Assembly (NCBI RefSeq): GCF_040115645.1 | Contig: NW_027096015.1 | Location: 1 to 64,000 of the forward strand | Length of the DNA: 64,000 bases | From: Euwallacea fornicatus | Lineage: Eukaryota; Arthropoda; Insecta; Coleoptera; Curculionidae | Direction of reading: 5' to 3' | Part shown: one piece after another, positions 22,128-35,040 of the stretch | Layout of the letters: the number at the start of each line of letters is the position of its first letter | Numbering within the stretch: position 1 is the first letter of the stretch | Notes under the pieces: generated by a model | What the model saw: the letters and a program-made list of their open reading frames with translations, nothing else | What the model was told of the DNA's origin: nothing | Database searches by the model: none | Made by a program: the position numbers and the translations under genes

Positions 22128-24179
22128 GAAGATGTCACAACACATCATGATTGCATCTTGATGAATTTCCAAGACAAATAGTACTTTATGTGCTCAAACA
22201 CACAACTTTTTTGACTTTTCAATCTTTGAAGCTCGATAACTTCGGCAAATGAGGACCAAATTTGTAAAACAAAGTGTCACATTAATCAGCTCAACGAGAT
22301 TTTGAAGATGTCACAACACATCATGATTGCATCTTGATGAATTTCCAAGACAAATAGTACTTTATGTGCTCAAACACACAACATTTGTGACTTTTCAAAC
22401 TTTGAAGCTCGATAACTTCGGCAAATGAGTACCAAAATTGTTAAACAAAGTGTCAAATTAATCAGCTCGACGAGATTTTGAAGATGTCACAACACATCAT
22501 GATTGCATCTTGATGAATTTCCAAGACAAATAGTACTTTATGTGGTGAAACACACAACTTTTTTGACTTTTCAAACTTTGAAGCTCGATAACTTCGGCAA
22601 ATGAAGACCAAATTTGTTAAACAAAGTGTCAAATTAATCAGCTCGACGAGATTTTGAAGATGTCACAACAACTCATTATTGCATCTTGTTGAATTTCCAA
22701 GTAAAAAAGTACTTTCGGTGCTCAAACACACAAATTTTGTGACTTTTCAAACTTTGAAGCTCGATAACTTCGGCAAATAAGGAACAAATTTCTTAAACAA
22801 AGTGTCAAATTAATCAGCTCGACGAGATCTTTAGGATGACACAACAACTCATTATTGCATCTTGTTGAATTTCCAAGTAAAAAAGTACTTTCGGTGCTCA
22901 AACACACAAATTTTGTGACTTTTCAAACTTTGAAGCTCGATAACTTCGGCAAATGAGTACCAAAATTGTTAAACAAAGTGTCAAATTAATCAGCTCGACA
23001 AGATTTTGAAGATGTCACAACACATCATGATTGCATCTTGATGAATTTCCAAGACAAATAGTACTTTATGTGCTCAAACACACAACTTTTGTGACTTTTC
23101 AAATTTTGAAGCTCGATAACTTCGGCAAATGAGTACCAAAATTGTTAAACAAAGTGTCAAATTAATCAGCTCGACAAGATTTTGAAGATGTCACAACACA
23201 CCATGATTGCATCTTGATGAATTTCCAAGACAAATAGTACTTTATGTGCTCAAACACACAACATTTGTGATTTTTCAAACTTTGAAGCTCGATAACTTCG
23301 GCAAATGAGGACCAAATATGTTAAACAAAGTGTCAAATTAATCAGCTCGACGCGATTTTGAAGATGTCACAACACATCATGATTGCATCTTGATGAATTT
23401 CCAAGACAAATAGTACTTTATGTGCTCAAACACACAACTTTTGTGACTTTTCAAACTTTGAAGCTCGATAACTTCGGCAAATGAGTACCAAAATTGTTAA
23501 ACAAAGTGTCAAATTAATCAGCTCGACGAGATTTTGAAGATGTCACAACACATCATGATTGCATCTTGATGAATTTCCAAGACAAATAGTACTTTATGTG
23601 CTCAAACACACAACTTTTGTGGCTTTTCAAACTTTGAAGCTCGATAACTTCGGCAAATAAGGAACAAATTTGTTAAACAAAGTGTCAAATTAATCAGCTC
23701 GACGAGATCTTTAGGATGACACAACAACTCATTATTGCATCTTGTTGAATTTCCAAGTAAAAAAGTACTTTCGGTGCTCAAACACACAAATTTTGTGACT
23801 TTTCAAACTTTGAAGCTCGATAACTTCGGCAAATGAGTACCAAAATTGTTAAACAAAGTGTCAAATTAATCAGCTCGACAAGATTTTGAAGATGTCACAA
23901 CACATCATGATTGCATCTTGATGAATTTCCAAGACAAATAGTACTTTATGTGCTCAAACACACAACTTTTGTGACTTTTCAAACTTTGAAGCTCGATAAC
24001 TTCGGCAAATGAGTACCAAAATTGTTAAACAAAGTGTCAAATTAATCAGCTCGACGAGATTTTGAAGATGTCACAACACATCATGATTGCATCTTGATGA
24101 ATTTCCAAGACAAATAGTACTTTATGTGCTCAAACACACAACTTTTTTGACTTTTCAAACTTTGAAGCTCGATAACTTC

Positions 24180-27100
24180 GGCAAATGAGTACCAAAATTG
24201 TTAAACAAAGTGTCAAATTAATCAGCTCGACAAGATTTTGAAGATGTCAAAACACATCATGATTGCATCTTGATGAATTTCCAAGACAAATAGTACTTTA
24301 TGTGCTCAAACACACAACTTTTGTGACTTTTCAAACTTTGAAGCTCGATAACTTCGGCAAATGAGTACCAAAATTGTTAAACAAAGTGTCAAATTAATCA
24401 GCTCGACGAGATTTTGAAGATGTCACAACACATCATGATTGCATCTTGATGAATTTCCAAGACAAATAGTACTTTATGTGCTCAAACACACAACTTTTTT
24501 GACTTTTCAAACTTTGAAGCTCGATAACTTCGGCAAATGAGTACCAAAATTGTTAAACAAAGTGTCAAATTAATCATCTCGACGAGATTTTGAAGATGTC
24601 ACAACACATCATGATTGCATCTTGTCGAATTTCCATGAAAAATAGTACTTTATGTGCTCAAACACACAACTTTTGTGACTTTTCAAACTTTGAAGCTCGA
24701 TAACTTCGGCAAATGAGTACCAAAATTGTTAAACAAAGTGTCAAATTAATCAGCTCGACGCGATTTTGAAGATGTCACAACACATCATGATTGCATCTTG
24801 ATGAATTTCCAAGACAAATAGTACTTTATGTGCTCAAACACACAACATTTGTGACTTTTCAAACTTTGAAGCTCGATAACTTCGGCAAATGAGTACCAAA
24901 ATTGTTAAACAAAGTGTCAAATTAATCAGCTCGACGAGATTTTGAAGATGTCACAACACATCATGATTGCATCTTGATGAATTTCCAAGACAAATAGTAC
25001 TTTATGTGCTCAAACACACAACTTTTTTGACTTTTCAAACTTTGAAGCTCGATAACTTCGGCAAATGAGTACCAAAATTGTTAAACAAAGTGTCAAATTA
25101 ATCAGCTCGACGAGATTTTGAAGATGTCACAACACATCATGATTGCATCTTGATGAATTTCCAAGACAAATAGTACTTTATGTGCTCAAACACACAACTT
25201 TTTTGACTTTTCAATCTTTGAAGCTCGATAACTTCGGCAAATGAGGACCAAATTTGTTAAACAAAGTGTCACATTAATCAGCTCAACGAGATTTTGAAGA
25301 TGTCACAACACATCATGTTTGCATCTTGATGAATTTCCAAGACAAATAGTACTTTATGTGCTCAAACACACAACTTTTGTGACTTTTCATACTTTGAAGC
25401 TCGATAACTTCGGCAAATAAGGCACAAATTTGTTAAACAAAGTGTCAAATTAATCAGCTCGACGAGATTTTGAAGATGTCACAACACATCATGATTGCAT
25501 CTTGATGAATTTCCAAGACAAATAGTACTTTATGTGCTCAAACACACAACTTTTTTGACTTTTCAATCTTTGAAGCTCGATAACTTCGGCAAATGAGGAC
25601 CAAATTTGTAAAACAAAGTGTCACATTAATCAGCTCAACGAGATTTTGAAGATGTCACAACACATCATGATTGCATCTTGATGAATTTCCAAGACAAATA
25701 GTACTTTATGTGCTCAAACACACAACATTTGTGACTTTTCAAACTTTGAAGCTCGATAACTTCGGCAAATGAGTACCAAAATTGTTAAACAAAGTGTCAA
25801 ATTAATCAGCTCGACGAGATTTTGAAGATGTCACAACACATCATGATTGCATCTTGATGAATTTCCAAGACAAATAGTACTTTATGTGGTCAAACACACA
25901 ACTTTTTTGACTTTTCAAACTTTGAAGCTCGATAACTTCGGCAAATGAAGACCAAATTTGTTAAACAAAGTGTCAAATTAATCAGCTCGACGAGATTTTG
26001 AAGATGTCACAACAACTCATTATTGCATCTTGTTGAATTTCCAAGTAAAAAAGTACTTTCGGTGCTCAAACACACAAATTTTGTGACTTTTCAAACTTTG
26101 AAGCTCGATAACTTCGGCAAATGAGTACCAAAATTGTTAAACAAAGTGTCAAATTAATCAGCTCGACGAGATCTTTAGGATGACACAACAACTCATTATT
26201 GCATCTTGTTGAATTTCCAAGTAAAAAAGTACTTTCGGTGCTCAAACACACAAATTTTGTGACTTTTCAAACTTTGAAGCTCGATAACTTCGGCAAATGA
26301 GTACCAAAATTGTTAAACAAAGTGTCAAATTAATCAGCTCGACAAGATTTTGAAGATGTCACAACACATCATGATTGCATCTTGATGAATTTCCAAGACA
26401 AATAGTACTTTATGTGCTCAAACACACAACTTTTGTGACTTTTCAAACTTTGAAGCTCGATAACTTCGGCAAATGAGTACCAAAATTGTTAAACAAAGTG
26501 TCAAATTAATCAGCTCGACGAGATTTTGAAGATGTCACAACACATCATGATTGCATCTTGATGAATTTCCAAGACAAATAGTACTTTATGTGCTCAAACA
26601 CACAACTTTTTTGACTTTTCAAACTTTGAAGCTCGATAACTTCGGCAAATGAGTACCAAAATTGTTAAACAAAGTGTCAAATTAATCATCTCGACGAGAT
26701 TTTGAAGATGTCACAACACATCATGATTGCATCTTGTCGAATTTCCATGAAAAATAGTACTTTATGTGCTCAAACACACAACTTTTGTGACTTTTCAAAC
26801 TTTGAAGCTCGATAACTTCGGCAAATGAGTACCAAAATTGTTAAACAAAGTGTCAAATTAATCAGCTCGACGCGATTTTGAAGATGTCACAACACATCAT
26901 GATTGCATCTTGATGAATTTCCAAGACAAATAGTACTTTATGTGCTCAAACACACAACATTTGTGACTTTTCAAACTTTGAAGCTCGATAACTTCGGCAA
27001 ATGAGTACCAAAATTGTTAAACAAAGTGTCAAATTAATCAGCTCGACGAGATTTTGAAGATGTCACAACACATCATGATTGCATCTTGATGAATTTCCAA

Positions 27101-27672
27101 GACAAATAGTACTTTATGTGCTCAAACACACAACTTTTTTGACTTTTCAAACTTTGAAGCTCGATAACTTCGGCAAATGAGTACCAAAATTGTTAAACAA
27201 AGTGTCAAATTAATCAGCTCGACGAGATTTTGAAGATGTCACAACACATCATGATTGCATCTTGATGAATTTCCAAGACAAATAGTACTTTATGTGCTCA
27301 AACACACAACTTTTTTGACTTTTCAATCTTTGAAGCTCGATAACTTCGGCAAATGAGGACCAAATTTGTTAAACAAAGTGTCACATTAATCAGCTCAACG
27401 AGATTTTGAAGATGTCACAACACATCATGTTTGCATCTTGATGAATTTCCAAGACAAATAGTACTTTATGTGCTCAAACACACAACTTTTGTGACTTTTC
27501 ATACTTTGAAGCTCGATAACTTCGGCAAATAAGGCACAAATTTGTTAAACAAAGTGTCAAATTAATCAGCTCGACGAGATTTTGAAGATGTCACAACACA
27601 TCATGATTGCATCTTGATGAATTTCCAAGACAAATAGTACTTTATGTGCTCAAACACACAACTTTTTTGACT
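24180..27672. repeat. Block of about 1.4 kb duplicated at a 12-monomer offset (2,112 bp)
   Basis: About 24,180-25,560 matches 26,292-27,672. Shared rare sites: GACGCGATTTT (24,759 and 26,871), CATCATGTTTGC (25,311 and 27,423) and TTTTCATACTTTG followed by AATAAGGCAC (about 25,385 and 27,497). One visible difference is TCAAAACACATC at about 24,248 against TCACAACACATC at about 26,360. Confidence 0.82.
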
Positions 27673-27869
27673 TTTCAAACTTTGAAGCTCGATAACTTCG
27701 GCAAATGAGGACCAAATTTGTTAAACAAAGTGTCAAATTAATCAGCTCGACGAGATTTTGAAGATGTCACAACACATCATGATTGCATCTTGATGAATTT
27801 CCAAGACAAATAGTACTTTATGTGCTCAAACACACAACTTTTTTGACTTTTCAAACTTTGAAGCTCGAT

Positions 27870-30738
27870 AACTTCGGCAAATGAGGACCAAATTTGTTAA
27901 ACAAAGTGTCACATTAATCAGCTCAACGAGATTTTGAAGATGTCACAACACATCATGATTGCATCTTGATGAATTTCCAAGACAAATAGTACTTTATGTG
28001 CTCAAACACACAACTTTTTTGACTTTTCAATCTTTGAAGCTCGATAACTTCGGCAAATGAGGACCAAATTTGTTAAACAAAGTGTCACATTAATCAGCTC
28101 AACGAGATTTTGAAGATGTCACAACACATCATGATTGCATCTTGATGAATTTCCAAGACAAATAGTACTTTATGTGCTCAAACACACAACTTTTTTGACT
28201 TTTCAATCTTTGAAGCTCGATAACTTCGGCAAATGAGGACCAAATTTGTAAAACAAAGTGTCACATTAATCAGCTCAACGAGATTTTGAAGATGTCACAA
28301 CACATCATGATTGCATCTTGATGAATTTCCAAGACAAATAGTACTTTATGTGCTCAAACACACAACATTTGTGACTTTTCAAACTTTGAAGCTCGATAAC
28401 TTCGGCAAATGAGTACCAAAATTGTTAAACAAAGTGTCAAATTAATCAGCTCGACGAGATTTTGAAGATGTCACAACACATCATGATTGCATCTTGATGA
28501 ATTTCCAAGACAAATAGTACTTTATGTGCTCAAACACACAACTTTTTTGACTTTTCAAACTTTGAAGCTCGATAACTTCGGCAAATGAAGACCAAATTTG
28601 TTAAACAAAGTGTCAAATTAATCAGCTCGACGAGATTTTGAAGATGTCACAACACATCATGATTGCATCTTGATGAATTTCCAAGACAAATAGCACTTTA
28701 TGTGCTCAAACACACAACATTTGTGACTTTTCAAACTTTGAAGCTCGATAACTTCGGCAAATGAGTACCAAAATTGTTAAACAAAGTGTCAAATTAATCA
28801 GCTCGACGAGATCTTTAGGATGACACAACAACTCATTATTGCATCTTGTTGAATTTCCAAGTAAAAAAGTACTTTCGGTGCTCAAACACACAAATTTTGT
28901 GACTTTTCAAACTTTGAAGCTCGATAACTTCGGCAAATGAGTACCAAAATTGTTAAACAAAGTGTCAAATTAATCAGCTCGACAAGATTTTGAAGATGTC
29001 ACAACACATCATGATTGCATCTTGATGAATTTCCAAGACAAATAGTACTTTATGTGCTCAAACACACAACTTTTGTGACTTTTCAAACTTTGAAGCTCGA
29101 TAACTTCGGCAAATGAGTACCAAAATTGTTAAACAAAGTGTCAAATTAATCAGCTCGACGAGATTTTGAAGATGTCACAACACATCATGATTGCATCTTG
29201 ATGAATTTCCAAGACAAATAGTACTTTATGTGCTCAAACACACAACTTTTTTGACTTTTCAAACTTTGAAGCTCGATAACTTCGGCAAATGAGTACCAAA
29301 ATTGTTAAACAAAGTGTCAAATTAATCATCTCGACGAGATTTTGAAGATGTCACAACACATCATGATTGCATCTTGTCGAATTTCCATGAAAAATAGTAC
29401 TTTATGTGCTCAAACACACAACTTTTGTGACTTTTCAAACTTTGAAGCTCGATAACTTCGGCAAATGAGTACCAAAATTGTTAAACAAAGTGTCAAATTA
29501 ATCAGCTCGACGAGATTTTGAAGATGTCACAACACATCATGATTGCATCTTGATGAATTTCCAAGACAAATAGTACTTTATGTGCTCAAACACACAACTT
29601 TTTTGACTTTTCAATCTTTGAAGCTCGATAACTTCGGCAAATGAGGACCAAATTTGTTAAACAAAGTGTCACATTAATCAGCTCAACGAGATTTTGAAGA
29701 TGTCACAACACATCATGATTGCATCTTGATGAATTTCCAAGACAAATAGTACTTTATGTGCTCAAACACACAACTTTTTTGACTTTTCAATCTTTGAAGC
29801 TCGATAACTTCGGCAAATGAGGACCAAATTTGTTAAACAAAGTGTCACATTAATCAGCTCAACGAGATTTTGAAGATGTCACAACACATCATGATTGCAT
29901 CTTGATGAATTTCCAAGACAAATAGTACTTTATGTGCTCAAACACACAACTTTTTTGACTTTTCAATCTTTGAAGCTCGATAACTTCGGCAAATGAGGAC
30001 CAAATTTGTAAAACAAAGTGTCACATTAATCAGCTCAACGAGATTTTGAAGATGTCACAACACATCATGATTGCATCTTGATGAATTTCCAAGACAAATA
30101 GTACTTTATGTGCTCAAACACACAACATTTGTGACTTTTCAAACTTTGAAGCTCGATAACTTCGGCAAATGAGTACCAAAATTGTTAAACAAAGTGTCAA
30201 ATTAATCAGCTCGACGAGATTTTGAAGATGTCACAACACATCATGATTGCATCTTGATGAATTTCCAAGACAAATAGTACTTTATGTGCTCAAACACACA
30301 ACTTTTTTGACTTTTCAAACTTTGAAGCTCGATAACTTCGGCAAATGAAGACCAAATTTGTTAAACAAAGTGTCAAATTAATCAGCTCGACGAGATTTTG
30401 AAGATGTCACAACACATCATGATTGCATCTTGATGAATTTCCAAGACAAATAGCACTTTATGTGCTCAAACACACAACATTTGTGACTTTTCAAACTTTG
30501 AAGCTCGATAACTTCGGCAAATGAGTACCAAAATTGTTAAACAAAGTGTCAAATTAATCAGCTCGACGAGATCTTTAGGATGACACAACAACTCATTATT
30601 GCATCTTGTTGAATTTCCAAGTAAAAAAGTACTTTCGGTGCTCAAACACACAAATTTTGTGACTTTTCAAACTTTGAAGCTCGATAACTTCGGCAAATGA
30701 GTACCAAAATTGTTAAACAAAGTGTCAAATTAATCAGC
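27870..30738. repeat. Block of about 1.1 kb duplicated at a 10-monomer offset (1,760 bp)
   Basis: About 27,870-28,978 matches 29,630-30,738. Shared variants include TTTGTAAAACAAAG (TAAAAC at 28,249 and 30,009), AATAGCACTTTATG (about 28,690 and 30,450) and a B-type monomer (28,812 and 30,572). Confidence 0.82.
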
Positions 30739-31790
30739 TCAACGAGATTTTGAAGATGTCACAACACATCATGATTGCATCTTGATGAATTTCCAAGACA
30801 AATAGTACTTTATGTGCTCAAACACACAACTTTTGTGACTTTTCAAACTTTGAAGCTCGATAAATTCGGCAAATGAGGACCAAATTTGTTAAACAAAGTG
30901 TCAAATTAATCAGCTCGACGAGATCTTTAAAATGACACAAACATCATGATTGCATAATGTTGAATTTCCAAGACAAATAGTACTTTATGTGCTCAAACAC
31001 ACAACTTTTGTGACTTTTCAAACTTTGAAGCTCGATAACTTCGGCAAATGAGTACCAAAATTGTTAAACAAAGTGTCAAATTAATCAGCTCGACGAGATT
31101 TTGAAGATGTCACAACACATCATGATTGCATCTTGTCGAATTTCCATGAAAAATAGTACTTTATGTGCTCAAACACACAACTTTTGTGACTTTTCAAACT
31201 TTGAAGCTCGATAACTTCGGCAAATGAGTACCAAAATTGTTAAACAAAGTGTCAAATTAATCAGCTCAACGAGATTTTGAAGATGTCACAACACATCATG
31301 ATTGCATCTTGATGAATTTCCAAGACAAATAGTACTTTATGTGCTCAAACACACAACTTTTGTGACTTTTCAAACTTTGAAGCTCGATAAATTCGGCAAA
31401 TGAGGACCAAATTTGTTAAACAAAGTGTCAAATTAATCAGCTCGACGAGATCTTTAAAATGACACAAACATCATGATTGCATAATGTTGAATTTCCAAGA
31501 CAAATAGTACTTTATGTGCTCAAACACACAATTTTTGTGACTTTTCAAACTTTGAAGCTCGATAACTTCGGCAAATGAGTACCAAATTTGTTAAACAAAG
31601 TGTCAAATTAATCAGCTCGACGAGATTTTGAAGATGTCACAACACATCATGATTGCATCTTGTCGAATTTCCATGAAAAATAGTACTTTATGTGCTCAAA
31701 CACACAACTTTTGTGACTTTTCAAACTTTGAAGCTCGATAACTTCGGCAAATGAGTACCAAATTTGTTAAACAAAGTGTCAAATTAATCA
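30737..31790. repeat. Three-monomer unit (527 bp) in tandem, with C-type 175-bp monomers
   Basis: The unit starting at GCTCAACGAG (30,737) repeats at 31,264, and a further copy begins at about 33,375. Each unit contains a C-type monomer (ATCTTTAAAATGACACAAAC then GCATAATGTTG, at about 30,922, 31,450 and 33,560) that is one base short, so the unit is 527 bp rather than 528. Confidence 0.8.
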
Positions 31791-32869
31791 GCTCGACGAG
31801 ATTTTGAAGATGTCACAACACATCATGATTGCATCTTGATGAATTTCCAAGACAAATAGTACTTTATGTGCTCAAACACACAACATTTGTGACTTTTCAA
31901 ACATTGAAGCTCGATAACTTCGGCAAATGAGTACCAAAATTGTTAAACAAAGTGTCAAATTAATCAGCTCGACGAGATTTTGAAGATGTCACAACACATC
32001 ATGATTGCATCTTGATGAATTTCCAAGACAAATAGTACTTTATGTGCTCAAACACACAACTTTTTTGACTTTTCAATCTTTGAAGCTCGATAACTTCGGC
32101 AAATGAAGACCAAATTTGTTAAACAAAGTGTCAAATTAATCAGCTCGACGAGATTTTGAAGATGTCACAACACATCATGATTGCATCTTGTCGAATTTCC
32201 ATGAAAAATAGTACTTTATGTGCTCAAACACACAACTTTTGTGACTTTTCAAACTTTGAAGCTCGATAACTTCGGCAAATGAGTACCAAATTTGTTAAAC
32301 AAAGTGTCAAATTAATCAGCTCGACGAGATTTTGAAGATGTCACAACACATCATGATTGCATCTTGATGAATTTCCAAGACAAATAGTACTTTATGTGCT
32401 CAAACACACAACTTTTTTGACTTTTCAATCTTTGAAGCTCGATAACTTCGGCAAATGAAGACTAAATTTGTTAAACAAAGTGTCAAATTAATCAGCTCGA
32501 CGAGATTTTGAAGATGTCACAACACATCATGATTGCATCTTGTCGAATTTCCATGAAAAATAGTACTTTATGTGCTCAAACACACAACTTTTGTGACTTT
32601 TCAAACTTTGAAGCTCGATAACTTCGGCAAATGAGTACCAAATTTGTTAAACAAAGTGTCAAATTAATCAGCTCGACGAGATTTTGAAGATGTCACAACA
32701 CATCATGATTGCATCTTGATGAATTTCCAAGACAAATAGTACTTTATGTGCTCAAACACACAACATTTGTGACTTTTCAAACATTGAAGCTCGATAACTT
32801 CGGCAAATGAGGACCAAATATGTTAAACAAAGTGTCAAATTAATCAGCTCGACGAGATTTTGAAGATGT

Positions 32870-35040
32870 CACAACACTTCATGATTGCATCTTGATGAAT
32901 TTCCAAGACAAATAGTAGTTTATGTGCTCAAACACACAACATTTGTGACTTTTCAAACTTTGAAGCTCGATAACTTCGGCAAATGAGGACCAAATATGTT
33001 AAACAAAGTGTCAAATTAATCAGCTCGACGAGATTTTGAAGATGTCACAACACATCATGATTGCATCTTGATGAATTTCCAAGACAAATAGTACTTTATG
33101 TGCTCAAACACACAACATTTGTGACTTTTCAAACATTGAAGCTCGATAACTTCGGCAAATGAGTACCAAAATTGTTAAACAAAGTGTCAAATTAATCAGC
33201 TCGACGAGATTTTGAAGATGTCACAACACATCATGATTGCATCTTGTCGAATTTCCATGAAAAATAGTACTTTATGTGCTCAAACACACAACTTTTGTGA
33301 CTTTTCAAACTTTGAAGCTCGATAACTTCGGCAAATGAGTACCAAAATTGTTAAACAAAGTGTCAAATTAATCAGCTCAACGAGATTTTGAAGATGTCAC
33401 AACACATCATGATTGCATCTTGATGAATTTCCAAGACAAATAGTACTTTATGTGCTCAAACACACAACTTTTGTGACTTTTCAAACTTTGAAGCTCGATA
33501 AATTCGGCAAATGAGGACCAAATTTGTTAAACAAAGTGTCAAATTAATCAGCTCGACGAGATCTTTAAAATGACACAAACATCATGATTGCATAATGTTG
33601 AATTTCCAAGACAAATAGTACTTTATGTGCTCAAACACACAATTTTTGTGACTTTTCAAACTTTGAAGCTCGATAACTTCGGCAAATGAGTACCAAATTT
33701 GTTAAACAAAGTGTCAAATTAATCAGCTCGACGAGATTTTGAAGATGTCACAACACATCATGATTGCATCTTGTCGAATTTCCATGAAAAATAGTACTTT
33801 ATGTGCTCAAACACACAACTTTTGTGACTTTTCAAACTTTGAAGCTCGATAACTTCGGCAAATGAGTACCAAAATTGTTAAACAAAGTGTCAAATTAATC
33901 AGCTCGACGAGATTTTGAAGATGTCACAACACATCATGATTGCATCTTGATGAATTTCCAAGACAAATAGTAGTTTATGTGCTCAAACACACAACATTTG
34001 TGACTTTTCACACTTTGAAGCTCGATAACTTCGGCAAATGAAGACCAAATTTGTTAAACAAAGTGTCACATTAATCAGCTCGACGAGATTTTGAAGATGT
34101 CACAACACTTCATGATTGCATCTTGATGAATTTCCAAGACAAATAGTACTTTATGTGCTCAAACACACAACATTTGTGACTTTTCACACTTTGAAGCTCG
34201 ATAACTTCGGCAAATGAAGACCAAATTTGTTAAACAAAGTGTCACATTAATCAGCTCGACGAGATTTTGAAGATGTCACAACACTTCATGATTGCATCTT
34301 GATGAATTTCCAAGACAAATAGTAGTTTATGTGCTCAAACACACAACATTTGTGACTTTTCAAACTTTGAAGCTCGATAACTTCGGCAAATGAAGACCAA
34401 ATTTGTTAAACAAAGTGTCACATTAATCAGCTCGACGAGATTTTGAAGATGTCACAACACTTCATGATTGCATCTTGATGAATTTCCAAGACAAATAGTA
34501 GTTTATGTGCTCAAACACACAACATTTGTGACTTTTCACACTTTGAAGCTCGATAACTTCGGCAAATGAGTACCAAAATTGTTAAACAAAGTGTCACATT
34601 AATCAGCTCGACGAGATTTTGAAGATGTCACAACACTTCATGATTGCATCTTGATGAATTTCCAAGACAAATAGTAGTTTATGTGCTCAAACACACAACA
34701 TTTGTGACTTTTCACACTTTGAAGCTCGATAACTTCGGCAAATGAAGACCAAATTTGTTAAACAAAGTGTCACATTAATCAGCTCGACGAGATTTTGAAG
34801 ATGTCACAACACTTCATGATTGCATCTTGATGAATTTCCAAGACAAATAGTAGTTTATGTGCTCAAACACACAACATTTGTGACTTTTCAAACTTTGAAG
34901 CTCGATAACTTCGGCAAATGAAGACCAAATTTGTTAAACAAAGTGTCACATTAATCAGCTCGACGAGATTTTGAAGATGTCACAACACTTCATGATTGCA
35001 TCTTGATGAATTTCCAAGACAAATAGTACTTTATGTGCTC
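32870..35040. repeat. Locally amplified TAGTAGTTTATG / CTTCATGATTGC variant cluster
   Basis: Monomers with TAGTAGTTTATG (instead of TAGTACTTTATG), CACTTCATGATT and TTTTCACACTTTG follow one another, most densely at 33,960-35,000. Elsewhere the TAGTAG form is seen only at about 50,861 and 60,541. Confidence 0.8.
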
